DNA of 64,000 nt from Acidobacteriota bacterium (GTDB lineage Bacteria; Acidobacteriota; Terriglobia; Terriglobales; Acidobacteriaceae): NCBI GenBank assembly GCA_013289685.1, contig JABCZL010000007.1, positions 62,001 to 126,000 of the forward strand. The letters run 5' to 3'. Positions 24,953 to 33,978 of this stretch are shown here, piece by piece. The notes under the pieces were generated by a model that was not told the DNA's origin, ran no database searches, and saw only the letters and a list, made by a program, of their open reading frames with translations. The position numbers and the translations under genes were made by a program. Positions within the stretch are counted from its first letter, which is position 1. Each line of letters begins with the position of its first letter.

Positions 24953-25972
24953 GTGGGCCCCTTTCTCCGTTGCAAGCTACGCATTATCGCTCTGAGTCGA
25001 AGAGCCTTCTCCCCTCTCTTTCTTGCCTGTTTGGCGGTCTTCGTTTTCACTTCGCCGTATGCGCGGGCGCAGTCCCTGGATGACGTGCACGTGGAACCTC
25101 GTCAAAAGCCAGGGGTTCCCACTCTAGAGGCCCGTACCAAACCATTTCGAGTTTCTGTCGACCTGGTTCTGGTCCCCGTGACCGTGACCGACGCCATGAA
25201 CCACCCGGTCACGGCTCTGCAGAAACAAGACTTTGCGCTCTACGAAGAAGAGAAACCTCAGCAAATCCAGTACTTTTTCGAGGATGAGGAGCCTCTTTCC
25301 GTGGCCGTGCTTCTCGATGTCAGCTCGAGCATGCGCGACAAAATCGATACCGAACGGGATGCGCTGGAGAGTTTCTTCAGGAATGCCAACCCGCAAGACG
25401 AATACTTTGCGATTACTTTCTCGGACCGTCCACGACTCTTGGCTAGCGCGACCAGTTCGATCGACGAGATGCAGCGGCAGTTTGCGCTAGCGGAACCTCG
25501 CGGGCCGACTGCCATGCTGGATGCGATCTACTTGGCCGAGGACCAGTTGCACGCGGCAAAGTACAAGCGCAGGGCGATCGTCATCTTTTCCGACGGTGGC
25601 GATAACGTGAGCCACCACAGCTACAGGGAAATAAAAGGCTTAGTGAAGGAAAGAGACGTTGAGGTGTATGCCATCGGGCTGTTTGATACCCCTGTCTTCG
25701 GCCCGGTCGAAGAAAAGCTGGGCAAGCAGTGGTTGAGCGGGATCACCGATTGCACGGGAGGCCGAACCATTGCCCTGCAGAATCGAACAAAAGTTTCCGA
25801 TGCCGCTGCCGAACTGAGTCGGGAAATGCGCAGTCAATATGTACTCGGGTATCATCCCGCCGTGAGTCGAGACGGAAAATGGCGAAGGATAAGTGTGCGC
25901 GTGGCATCGGCAACTAAACCCCAACGGCTGCACGCTTTTTACAAGAAAGGGTACATCTCACTAGACAAATAG
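24953..25972 (+). CDS. Secreted VWA-domain protein (VWFA-related)
   Basis: About 340 aa with an N-terminal hydrophobic export signal (SPLFLACLAVFVFTSPYARAQS). A beta-domain (FRVSVDLVLVPVTVTDAMNHPVTALQKQDFALYEE) precedes a full VWA domain with all MIDAS parts: DVSSSM, Thr in PRGPTAMLDA, and Asp in IFSDGGDN. This is the VWFA-related domain family common in Acidobacteria, thought to work in protein adhesion or assembly outside the cytoplasm. The start is uncertain: GTG 24953 gives a normal signal peptide, while the frame is open to ATG 24752. It ends 67 bp before a convergent barrel gene. Confidence 0.85.
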   Translation: MGPFLRCKLRIIALSRRAFSPLFLACLAVFVFTSPYARAQSLDDVHVEPRQKPGVPTLEARTKPFRVSVDLVLVPVTVTDAMNHPVTALQKQDFALYEEEKPQQIQYFFEDEEPLSVAVLLDVSSSMRDKIDTERDALESFFRNANPQDEYFAITFSDRPRLLASATSSIDEMQRQFALAEPRGPTAMLDAIYLAEDQLHAAKYKRRAIVIFSDGGDNVSHHSYREIKGLVKERDVEVYAIGLFDTPVFGPVEEKLGKQWLSGITDCTGGRTIALQNRTKVSDAAAELSREMRSQYVLGYHPAVSRDGKWRRISVRVASATKPQRLHAFYKKGYISLDK

Positions 25973-25994
25973 CGGGCAAGAAATGCCCTCTCGC

Positions 25995-26029
25995 GACCTT
26001 GGCCACCTCGTGGAGAGGAGGCCAAGGTC
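25995..26029. terminator. Hairpin between convergent genes
   Basis: GACCTTGGCC (25995-26004) and GGCCAAGGTC (26020-26029) form a perfect 10-bp stem with a 15-nt loop between the ends of the VWA gene and the convergent barrel gene. There is no T-run, so it would be a weak or factor-dependent bidirectional terminator. Confidence 0.55.
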
Positions 26030-26039
26030 AACGGAGTCG

Positions 26040-26720
26040 CTACTTGGAGGCGCTCCCCCCCCAGCCAATCACGATTCCACTCTTTAAACGAAAGCTGTTC
26101 TGATTGTTGTTGTTGTTGCAGACAGAAAGAGCACAGCTGTTGCCAAAGCGGGTGTAGAGATACTCAGCCTGGACGGGCCGTATGGAGAATTTCTTGTTAA
26201 CTTTGATGTCAAACCCTCCTCCCACCGTCATAGCGAAAGCGTTCTTGGAGTAAGTGCCGCTGCCAACGGCTGTCAGGCAAGTATTCGCACCGCTCTTGCA
26301 ACTGGCCGAGAGCCGGTCCCCTCCGAAGTTGAGCTCGAAAAATGGTTGGAAGGCGCTGGCGCTTCGAATGGTAATCCGCGGCCCGAACAAATAGGTAAAC
26401 TGATTCCCGGTAATTGTATTGCCCAAGCCGATTGTGTTACCGAAAAATCTGCAGCCGCCCAGATCCGCTGCGATGCCGAGCAAGCTGGTTAAGTTCAAGG
26501 CGATCGTGCCCCCACCGCCGGCACAGTTAAAGCTATTTCCGCCGGTTACCTGCACTGGTGGGCCACCGCCCGGTGGTACGATGAAGAACGAATGGTCGAG
26601 ATTGGGGCTGCTGCGGATGAACATGAAGGCCGGTGATGTTTCGACCTTCGGAAACTCTTGAGACAGCGCCACGCCTGCTGTGAGCAACATCAAACCCACC
26701 ACAACACAATATTTACGCAT
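26040..26720 (-). CDS. Secreted outer-membrane-like beta-barrel protein
   Basis: About 226 aa. ATG 26720 follows GAGGAGAAG and gives a signal peptide (MRKYCVVVGLMLLTAGVALSQ). Mature strands include EVETSPAFMFIRS, GIAADLGGCRFFG, FTYLFGPRITIRS, PFFELNFGGD and a last GIVIGWGG. The pattern fits a small OmpA-like or porin-family beta-barrel. Four cysteines lie in loops and may pair. Upstream in-frame codons do not resemble a leader. No family beyond outer-membrane beta-barrel is recognised. Confidence 0.78.
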   Translation of the reverse strand: MRKYCVVVGLMLLTAGVALSQEFPKVETSPAFMFIRSSPNLDHSFFIVPPGGGPPVQVTGGNSFNCAGGGGTIALNLTSLLGIAADLGGCRFFGNTIGLGNTITGNQFTYLFGPRITIRSASAFQPFFELNFGGDRLSASCKSGANTCLTAVGSGTYSKNAFAMTVGGGFDIKVNKKFSIRPVQAEYLYTRFGNSCALSVCNNNNNQNSFRLKSGIVIGWGGSASK

Positions 26721-27219
26721 TTCTCTTCTCCTCTCGAATTGAGAACTAAGTTCGAAAATCAACGGAACGTTCCTTGATCGCCCGCAATCTGTCCCGAGTG
26801 CACAAAAATGCGGAGCAGGTTACGTTGCTTTGTGAGAGCGTCCGTTTTGACGCTCTTCGCGTGCGCTCCGGAGAGCAACTCACAAAGGAAATGGTAGGAG
26901 ACCTTCTCGTCAGCGAATACTGGCAAAAGTAACAGTTAGGATTTGGGAGGAAGAATTAGCCTTGCGGCCAGCACCGCAGGATGGCGCCGGAGGCGCTGTA
27001 GGCACGGGTTCCCGGGAGATCGCTCGCCAGGTCTGACATGGGCTTTCCCGCGAGCTGTAACTTCTACTAGTGTGCGGCCATCAGCGCACCTTTTAAGCTT
27101 TTGTAACCATCGAATTGCTCAAGATTGGCGAAAACGATTCTGCACCGTCACGAGGAAACTCTTGTTGGACTAAATGGCTCGCCAAATTGTTTTCGTAGCG
27201 AGACCTCAGTGGTGTCAAA
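26721..27219. other. Intergenic region with a candidate operator
   Basis: 499 bp between divergent genes. TGGC-AAAAGT-AACA at 26921-26934 is a weak dyad, and TAGCCT occurs at 26957-26962, 22 nt after it, facing the pseudo-receiver gene. An inverted GAGAGCGTCC/GACGCTCTTC-type repeat lies around 26834-26860. I see no convincing gene. Confidence 0.4.
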
Positions 27220-28140
27220 ATGAGTGCCCTTCCCAGCATCGAAATGCGTCCGTTCCCGATCCGCACCGCCCTGGTGGTCGGTGGAGATTCTGAGATTCAA
27301 GCGCGGCTGCGGCAAGTCCTCGAACCCAACGTATGGGCGATCCAGCACACAACCGACAACGCGTCTGCCCTTGCCCTGGCTCAAAGGAAAGGCTTCGATC
27401 TGATCCTGACCAGCGAGAAGACCTCGGGCAAAGAGGATATCGAACTGCTTCGCAAGATCCGGCGCATCCGTCCCCATACGCGCCTGATCATTCTGGCGGA
27501 CGAAAGCACGCCAGCAGATGTAATCACGTCGATGCGCGAGCGGGCGTTCAGCTATTTTTCCAAACCATTTTCCTTGGACGCCCTCGCCATCATGGTGCAA
27601 CATGCGATCGAACAACCCTGCTGGGATGACGGGATCGATGTAGTGTCGGCTACGCCCGAATGGATCCGCATACGCGCTCGCTGCGACATGAAAACCGCGG
27701 AACGTGTGTTGCAATTCTTCGATGAGATCGCCGAATTGCCTGATCCGGAAAAAGGTGAGGTCGGCATGGCTTTCCGTGAGATGCTCACAAACGCCATCGA
27801 ACACGGCGGGCGCCTCGACCCCAGCCAGCAAGTCGAGATTTCCTACTTGCGCGCCAGGCACATGGTCATCTGCCGCATCAGTGATCCCGGCGAAGGCTTT
27901 ACGCTGGACGAGATTCCCCACGCCGCCATCGCAAACCCAGAGGATGATGCGTTGCGCCACGTCGCGTATCGAGAGGCATCCGGCATGCGGCCTGGCGGCT
28001 TTGGCGTTCTTCTTGCCCAGCGGTTCGTCGATCAGCTCGTCTACAGCGAAAAAGGAAATGAGGTGCTACTCATCAAATACCTCGACTTGGCGCCGCGAGC
28101 GAAGAAAGAAGAAATAAAACCAAATAACGCTCCCGGGTAG
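27220..28140 (+). CDS. Pseudo-receiver fused to an RsbW-type ATPase domain
   Basis: 306 aa. Residues 15-130 have the receiver fold, but the phospho-acceptor position is Ser65 (LILTSEKT in place of LILxD) and the acidic pair is GD, so it cannot be phosphorylated in the usual way; Lys115 (SKPFS) remains. Residues about 145-295 are a HATPase_c_2 domain of the anti-sigma/serine-kinase type: Glu187 and Asn191 in FREMLTNAIEHGG, DPGEGF at 222-227, and GGFGVLLAQRFVDQL. It is likely an anti-sigma-like or protein kinase module whose receiver half is a fixed or ligand-binding switch. No STAS partner is next to it. A weak operator lies 260 bp upstream. Confidence 0.87.
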   Translation: MSALPSIEMRPFPIRTALVVGGDSEIQARLRQVLEPNVWAIQHTTDNASALALAQRKGFDLILTSEKTSGKEDIELLRKIRRIRPHTRLIILADESTPADVITSMRERAFSYFSKPFSLDALAIMVQHAIEQPCWDDGIDVVSATPEWIRIRARCDMKTAERVLQFFDEIAELPDPEKGEVGMAFREMLTNAIEHGGRLDPSQQVEISYLRARHMVICRISDPGEGFTLDEIPHAAIANPEDDALRHVAYREASGMRPGGFGVLLAQRFVDQLVYSEKGNEVLLIKYLDLAPRAKKEEIKPNNAPG

Positions 28141-28198
28141 CGTATATGCATCCGTCGCCTGTCCTTTCTGCATACTCTTCTCAAAGCGCGTGTTCGGC

Positions 28199-31100
28199 TT
28201 AGAAGATCAGTTTGACGGTGAACTGTGCCGAGCGCGGACCACCCAGTCCGTAGAGTGGGCTCTGTCCGCCAACGGTTCCGCCGCCGCCCAGCGCCTCGTT
28301 TGTTGTGGTGTCTACCTTGCCAAAGGCCACAAACCCCGGTAACCCGCTGTATGGTTCGGCGGCCCCTGGAGCTCCGAACATCGGATGGTTAAACACGTTG
28401 AAGTATTCGGCGCGCACGTCAAGCTTGATTCGTTCCGTCACGTTGAAACGGCGCCGCAGGGCGAGATCGGTCTGGTCGATCCCGTATGGACTGCGCAGAC
28501 TGTTCCGGGGGTAATCTCCCTGCACTCCCGGGGGTGGTAACGAAAAGGCAGCCGGATTCAGCGCCCTGCCAGCCGGTTGCGTCGGATCGGGGATCCATGA
28601 AGGTTGACCGGGCACCACATTGGCCAGAGTCAAGTAGTAGCCGACGGAGCCGGTTTGATTGGAAACAGTTACATTGAGTGGCGGGGGAGAACTCGCGCGC
28701 ACCAGCCCGTCCACGGCCCAGCCTTTCAGGATTGCGTTGCTGGCCCGGCCCCACGCAGGCGCCGGCACCTCGTAGGACACCGCCCCAGCAATAGACTGCC
28801 TGATGTCGAAGTCGGAGGGCGACATCGCTGGCAGCACGATCTGGCTCACGCTCGGCGCCACAGAGCCGGTCGCATCGCTGGAAGAAACATCGCTCGATTT
28901 CGCTAAAGTGTAGGACACCAGTGCCTGCAGGCTGCGCGACATGCGACGCTGGAACTGTAACTGTAAAGCCTCGTAGTGAGCATACCCGCCATTCCATATA
29001 GCTTGGTTAGACGGGCCATTGAATAATCCTTGCGGAGCAATCGTGTCTTCGCGCAGAAGTCGCCGGGCATCCGCCCCAACATAGGTTGCTGTTAATCGCT
29101 GGTTCGCTCCAAGTTCCCACTCAATGGCCGCATTCCACTCCAGGGTGACCGGCACTTGTAGATTCCGATCGGCACCGATGAGCCCGCCTTGGTTCACCTT
29201 GACTGTCGTTGAAAACGGAATAGGTTGGAATGCCGAGCTGTTCAGATTGAAAGCCGTTCCAGGTGGCTGGGGATTGAATGCGATGCGAAAGTACGGATAG
29301 CCGCCTGCGGCATCGCCGACATTCCCGTAGCCCAGATCGTAGAAGAGGCCAAAGCCTCCGCGCACCACTGTTTCGGGGGTGAGCTGCCAGGCAGCGCCGA
29401 TGCGTGGAGCGAAATTGCTGAACCTTGTCCGCCAGGGCGCTTCCCGCACGAGGGCAAGCGGATTCGAATCGAAAATTCCGTGCACCGCGTAGAGCGGCTC
29501 CCCGGATGATGCCGACTCCGGCGCAGGATTGATCTCCCACCTCAACCCGTAGGTCAGCGTCAGGCGATTCGTCATCCTCCAGGTGTCCTGGGCAAACAGC
29601 GAGTAATTATTGATGTTCACCGAAAGAGGATACTTATCGCCCAGCATGATGCCGCCCACATCTCCCAGCACCAAGTTCTGGAACCCAGCCGAACCCAGAC
29701 CAGCAACATAATTCGTACTCTCCCCGCCGGTGGGGTTGAGGCGGCGATAATCGACGCCGAACTTCAACTGGTGCACACCGATGATCCAGGAGAACGTGTC
29801 CACGAAATTGAGTTGCCGTTGGATGTTGTCGTATAGCGTGCCGTCGAAGACGCCAGCGATAACGGCTTGGCTGTGACTGAAGCTATAGGGAGAACCCGGC
29901 GGGAAGAAAGCTGACGCGGGCGGCGGCACGGCGCCGTCAAAGTCGGTCAGGACGTTAATGCTGGTGCCCGTGCTTCGGCTCCAGTTGGCGCGGAAATCGT
30001 TCAACTTGGTGGGAGTGAAGGTGATGGTTGCACCCGCGGTCAACGTGTCCGTGTTGACGTGGTCATACTCTACTTGTTCCCAGGCTCGAAAAGTGTCATA
30101 CGATGGCGCGTGGTTGTAGCGCGCAAGCAGGCTGATTTTGCTGTTTACGCTGTGGTCGATGCGAATGCTGGTGGCGTTGATGTTGGAAGGATCGGAAAAA
30201 TCTGCGGAGAGATTCGCCATGCATGGATTTGTGATGTTGTCGCAGGGGGCGATGGGCGGTCCGGTCGGAAGCGGAAGGGCGTCGATGATCGGCTGGTAGA
30301 CCGGTGCAACAGCTGCCCTTGCGGACTCCGTATAAAAAGCGCCTTGGGCCGTCTCAGGTTGTGTCAGCCGCAGCCCTTCATAAGAAAAGAAAAAGAAAGT
30401 CTTGTTTTTTATGATGGGACCGCCCAGCACCCCGCCAAAGTCATTCTGGCGTAGCGGAGGCTTGATCTGCGGCGGCACGTCAAAATAATTTCGGGCATCG
30501 AAAAAGTCATTTCGGAGATAGTCGAACGCGGTGCCGTGGAATTGATTGACACCGGATTTCGTGACAATCGAGATTTGCGCCCCAGGAGTGCGCCCGAATT
30601 CCGGCGCATACGACGAAGTCTGGATGCGGAACTCCTGCACGGCATCCACGGATACCAGCCCGTTGGTGCCGCCTCCCGAAGTCCATCCCGGAATGGCACC
30701 ACCCAGACTCTGACTCAGGCAACACTGTGGCGCAGAACTAAAGTTCGCACTCACACCATCCACCGTGAAATGGTTCGCGTCGCTGCGCTGGCCGTTCACG
30801 CTGAACTGGCCAGCACCCTCTACACTTGAGGATGTGAACACTATGCCCGGCACCACCGCGATCAGCGACTGGAAGCTGCGCCCGTTCAGCGGCATGTTCT
30901 GCACGAACTGGTCGTCCACCACGGTACTGACAGACGCGGAGTCGGTTTGTAACCCGAAATTCACGACGGTTATGCTTTCTGACGTGGGGCCGATCGCGAG
31001 CGTGAAATTTTCGTTGACCGCATCCTGCACGTAAAGTTGCAGGCTGGGCTGGACGACTGTGCGGAAACCTTCCTTCTGAATAGTCAGCCGGTACGTGGCC

Positions 31101-31315
31101 GGGCGCAGGTCGGGTATGACGTAAATCCCGTCCTGGTTGGTAGTAGTGGAAGTCGAGACGTTAGTCTCGATGTTGGTGATCTCGCACCCGGCGCCGACGA
31201 TCACAGCGCCGCTCAGGTCCGCCACCCTGCCGGAAATCCGGGCACTTTCTGTTTGTGCAAGGCCCACCACTGTCGTCAGAAGAAAAATCAGGACGAGCAC
31301 AGGGCACTTCATCAC
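28199..31315 (-). CDS. TonB-dependent receptor, Oar-like, with carboxypeptidase-regulatory domain
   Basis: 1038 aa with signal peptide (MMKCPVLVLIFLLTTVVGLAQ). Residues 25-110 are a carboxypeptidase-regulatory-like beta-sandwich (ISGRVADLSGAVIVGAGCEI, GIYVIPDLRPATYRL), then a plug (VVDDQFVQNMPLNGRSFQSL) and a large outer-membrane barrel ending PRSAQFTVKLIF with the usual terminal Phe. This is the Oar-like TonB receptor family expanded in Acidobacteria, thought to take up large substrates such as glycans or peptides; no ligand can be inferred. It follows an ECF sigma and anti-sigma pair on the same strand. A perfect operator dyad lies 128 bp upstream (31443-31456). Confidence 0.93.
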   Translation of the reverse strand: MMKCPVLVLIFLLTTVVGLAQTESARISGRVADLSGAVIVGAGCEITNIETNVSTSTTTNQDGIYVIPDLRPATYRLTIQKEGFRTVVQPSLQLYVQDAVNENFTLAIGPTSESITVVNFGLQTDSASVSTVVDDQFVQNMPLNGRSFQSLIAVVPGIVFTSSSVEGAGQFSVNGQRSDANHFTVDGVSANFSSAPQCCLSQSLGGAIPGWTSGGGTNGLVSVDAVQEFRIQTSSYAPEFGRTPGAQISIVTKSGVNQFHGTAFDYLRNDFFDARNYFDVPPQIKPPLRQNDFGGVLGGPIIKNKTFFFFSYEGLRLTQPETAQGAFYTESARAAVAPVYQPIIDALPLPTGPPIAPCDNITNPCMANLSADFSDPSNINATSIRIDHSVNSKISLLARYNHAPSYDTFRAWEQVEYDHVNTDTLTAGATITFTPTKLNDFRANWSRSTGTSINVLTDFDGAVPPPASAFFPPGSPYSFSHSQAVIAGVFDGTLYDNIQRQLNFVDTFSWIIGVHQLKFGVDYRRLNPTGGESTNYVAGLGSAGFQNLVLGDVGGIMLGDKYPLSVNINNYSLFAQDTWRMTNRLTLTYGLRWEINPAPESASSGEPLYAVHGIFDSNPLALVREAPWRTRFSNFAPRIGAAWQLTPETVVRGGFGLFYDLGYGNVGDAAGGYPYFRIAFNPQPPGTAFNLNSSAFQPIPFSTTVKVNQGGLIGADRNLQVPVTLEWNAAIEWELGANQRLTATYVGADARRLLREDTIAPQGLFNGPSNQAIWNGGYAHYEALQLQFQRRMSRSLQALVSYTLAKSSDVSSSDATGSVAPSVSQIVLPAMSPSDFDIRQSIAGAVSYEVPAPAWGRASNAILKGWAVDGLVRASSPPPLNVTVSNQTGSVGYYLTLANVVPGQPSWIPDPTQPAGRALNPAAFSLPPPGVQGDYPRNSLRSPYGIDQTDLALRRRFNVTERIKLDVRAEYFNVFNHPMFGAPGAAEPYSGLPGFVAFGKVDTTTNEALGGGGTVGGQSPLYGLGGPRSAQFTVKLIF

Positions 31316-31442
31316 AACTCTCCGCTAGTGCGTGACGGAGCGCAACTAGTTCCGCTCCTTGCTCTGGAGCAAAGAAGAATATCCTTGTGTGTGAGTCTGA
31401 TTCAAGCCGCCAATAACGAGGCTGGAAGTTCCTGGGATCCAC

Positions 31443-31456
31443 TGTCAGAAATGACA
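31443..31456. promoter_or_regulatory. Perfect TGTC-N6-GACA dyad upstream of the TonB receptor
   Basis: ACTGTCA-GAAA-TGACAGT, a perfect 7-bp inverted repeat whose core is TGTC-AGAAAT-GACA. It sits between the anti-sigma gene and the receptor gene. Read towards the receptor, the hexamer 24 nt on is CGTTAT, not a good -10, so it may act as an operator with different geometry. Confidence 0.6.
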
Positions 31457-31528
31457 GTAGACAAGGATTCGAATCACGAGAGGAACTTTTAGGTCTCGGA
31501 TTCTCGCACAAGAGAAGCGAGTTGTCCG

Positions 31529-32764
31529 CTACGGGTGATTGGCCTCACCCATGTAGGCATAGAGCATCTTCTGTCCGGTGGGTTGCTTACCGCCGGCCGA
31601 GGGCTCGACCGTAACAAACACTGAACTGATTTCCTTCACGAGCTCCGGGTTCTCCACTTTCAACACCCAACGCCCGTGTGCTTTCGCATCCACGTGCAGC
31701 AAACCCAAGCTGCGCGGCGAGTTCTTTTCTGCCTCCGGCACTGCCCAGACCTGGAAGTTACGCTTTGCATTCAACGCCCTGTCTTCATTCAAATCGAAGG
31801 CGTAAAAGGTGAGCGATTTGCCTTCGGTCAGAAAAACGCGTCCAAAGGCCGGGCTGAGGTTACCATTCGGGTCAGTGTCGCGGACATCGATGACATGCAA
31901 CTGGCGCGACGCCATCAGTTCGCGGACATCCTTACCAGCCGCTGCGAGCTGCCGTTCCTGATCGAGAGTAGCACTCGCGATTCGCAACTTGTTCGTCAGT
32001 TCCGTGATACGAGTCTGCTGCTCCACTAGGGAGGCTTCGTCGTTGATGCGCAATTGGCTGCTACGCGCCGCTTCGTCTCTGGCTTCTGCCAGCAGTTTCT
32101 CCTGGTTCCGGGGTTCCTCCAATAATTGCGCGTCATGACTGGAGGATCGCACGGCCTCTCCTGCCTGTTCGCTATGGCGTAGCAGGTTATCGGCGCCTAA
32201 TTGGGAGCGCAAATTCTTAATCTCTCGCTGGCTTGCCACGACCGACTCGTTCAACCGAGACAGGCTCGCGGTAAGCGCGGAGTTCTCCCGTGCAAGCTCG
32301 GCGATCTGCTGTGCGTGAGCGGCATCCTTCGTCCGCGCCGTGTCCGGCGTCGCACGGAAATGGTAAACCGTGAGGCAGACCGCAACCACCACTACGGCCG
32401 CAATCGGGGCCAGCATTGTGGCGGGACCAAAGTACCACGGACCCGATCGAGAGGAAGTCTCAATTTCGCGTGAGAAAACCACGCCCTCGGCTCGCGCCCG
32501 ACGAAGGAAGCGCTGCCGCGAATAAGGCAACGGTCTCGCCCTCATCTCCCGCAGTTTCTGCCGGAAAGTTCCCTGGGCTTGCGGTAACTCCCTGGTGACG
32601 AGACTGGACACCGCCTGGTACTCGGAGCGGCATTCGCCGCATTCCTTCATATGGGCCTGGAACTCAACAAGCTCCGCGCCCTCCAGGAGTCCGCCGGCGG
32701 CAAGCGCACAAAGCGCTTCAAACTGCTCGTGCTCGGGCAATCCCCTCCGCTCCGGCTCAGGCAC
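31529..32764 (-). CDS. Anti-sigma factor: zinc-finger, membrane helix, coiled coil, RskA-like domain
   Basis: 411 aa. The N-terminal cytoplasmic part has the ZAS motif H-x3-C-x2-C (AHMKECGECRSEY, residues about 33-45). A membrane helix (about 117-137, MLAPIAAVVVVAVCLTVYHF) leads to a periplasmic coiled coil (about 145-265: LARENSALTASLSRLN, NLRSQLGADN) and a C-terminal RskA-type anti-sigma-K domain (ending SVFVTVEPSAGGKQPTGQKML). The gene overlaps the ECF sigma gene by 8 bp, so the two are co-made. Regulated proteolysis or release of the sigma factor is expected for the family. The long coiled coil is longer than usual. Confidence 0.9.
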   Translation of the reverse strand: MPEPERRGLPEHEQFEALCALAAGGLLEGAELVEFQAHMKECGECRSEYQAVSSLVTRELPQAQGTFRQKLREMRARPLPYSRQRFLRRARAEGVVFSREIETSSRSGPWYFGPATMLAPIAAVVVVAVCLTVYHFRATPDTARTKDAAHAQQIAELARENSALTASLSRLNESVVASQREIKNLRSQLGADNLLRHSEQAGEAVRSSSHDAQLLEEPRNQEKLLAEARDEAARSSQLRINDEASLVEQQTRITELTNKLRIASATLDQERQLAAAGKDVRELMASRQLHVIDVRDTDPNGNLSPAFGRVFLTEGKSLTFYAFDLNEDRALNAKRNFQVWAVPEAEKNSPRSLGLLHVDAKAHGRWVLKVENPELVKEISSVFVTVEPSAGGKQPTGQKMLYAYMGEANHP

Positions 32765-33368
32765 ACTTTCCTCTCTGTGTACTCGATTTCTCGTCGGTTC
32801 CGCCCGATATCAAAGAACGCAACTTCTGCAGCCCGCGATAATAGTGATGGCGAACGTTGACGAATGAGTCTCCTGTCCGCTCCGCGATTTCCCGCATGGA
32901 AAGGCCTTCGTAGCAGGCCATTTCGATCACCGACTTCTGCGCGTCTGATAGAGCGGCCATACTCTGCCGAACCAGTTCTTTCGTTTCTGGTGAACTTAGG
33001 CCAAAGGTTGCGTGAGCTTCCACAGGCCGAGTCCCTAGTTCTTCTTCGTGCAGTTCCGTGTTTTTATAAAATTCTCGACCCTGAAGCTGTTGTCGGCGGT
33101 TGATGGCGCGGTGGTACGCATACTGCATCAACCACACCTTAGTATTGCCTTTACGGGGGTCGAATTGTGCCACGGCCCGATAGATATCCAGGAAAACGGT
33201 CTGGGTAACGTCTTCTGCCTCACCGGGGTCGCGCACAATTTTCAGCGCAATGCTCAGGACTAGCCTCTGATAACGGTCGAACAGGACGGCGAGAGCGTCG
33301 CGCTGCCCTTGCTGGAGGCAGGCCATAAGCTGTTCATCGGATAGGCGCTCCAGCTGCGCCAACGACAA
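32757..33368 (-). CDS. ECF-type RNA polymerase sigma factor
   Basis: 203 aa. Region 2 (about 22-95: LFDRYQRLVLSIALKIVRDPGEAEDVTQTVFLDIYRAVAQFDP) and region 4 (about 130-190: LSDAQKSVIEMACYEGLSMREIAERTGDSFVNVRHHYYRGLQKLR) are complete. It overlaps the anti-sigma gene by 8 bp and the receptor gene follows, a classic ECF/anti-sigma/TonB-receptor order. The target promoters are unknown. I found no copy of the composite TGTC-N6-GACA site in front of it, so it is probably not the source of that motif. Confidence 0.95.
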   Translation of the reverse strand: MSLAQLERLSDEQLMACLQQGQRDALAVLFDRYQRLVLSIALKIVRDPGEAEDVTQTVFLDIYRAVAQFDPRKGNTKVWLMQYAYHRAINRRQQLQGREFYKNTELHEEELGTRPVEAHATFGLSSPETKELVRQSMAALSDAQKSVIEMACYEGLSMREIAERTGDSFVNVRHHYYRGLQKLRSLISGGTDEKSSTQRGKCA

Positions 33369-33578
33369 CAGTTCGGCATGCGGAACTCTTGGAGTGATGG
33401 AATCCAGGCCAGCGCTCTCCGTGGCTCACAAGCCCGCGTGAGTCATGGCAAGTTTACAACCAACAGCCCTGAAATGTATTTTCATCGAGGCTGGCACAAA
33501 ATCTGTCTCAGGGTTGCATACACCCATACAGACGTTTCCCGAACGCAAAACCGCAAGAACGCAAGTGGGGTTCCTTGT

Positions 33579-33845
33579 ATGCGTTGCGCAGTATGTCAGT
33601 CAGCCAATCAGGTGGAATTTACTACTGAGATGATGATCCATTTCAGCGGCCTCCAGAACATCGATGATCGCGGCATTCCAGTATCCCCGCAGGTTCTCGT
33701 CTACATAGATTGCGGCGCTTCACGGTTTACCGTCCCGGAAGCTGAATTGGCGCTGTTGGCAAGGCGTAGTGCTACAAGCAACCGCCAACCCCCTCCTGGT
33801 GAGGAATTTCGCACCGCGCCTGGGCTGACGGATAAGGATGACTGA
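33579..33845 (+). CDS. Small CxxC (zinc-ribbon-like) protein, copy C
   Basis: 88 aa from ATG 33579 (GGGG upstream), starting MRCAVC. The second pair is degenerate: VLVYIDCGASRF keeps one Cys where copies A and B read VCLDCG. A longer C-terminal tail (ALLARRSATSNRQ and on) replaces the short ones. The gene lies just upstream of a NarL-type regulator, as copy B does, so this is a second copy of the cassette. Loss of one cysteine suggests weaker or no metal binding. Residues upstream of 33579 in frame do not align with the paralogs. Confidence 0.75.
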   Translation: MRCAVCQSANQVEFTTEMMIHFSGLQNIDDRGIPVSPQVLVYIDCGASRFTVPEAELALLARRSATSNRQPPPGEEFRTAPGLTDKDD

Positions 33846-33978
33846 CAAGGATGACTGATTAAGTTGACCGAATACCCAGGCACTAACGGATTTGCTCCTC
33901 AAGTGGGAGCTTGAACGGGGAAATCCGCAGCACCTACCCCACGGCAAAGGTGGGCGTGTACTGAGGAGGCTAAAAAAC

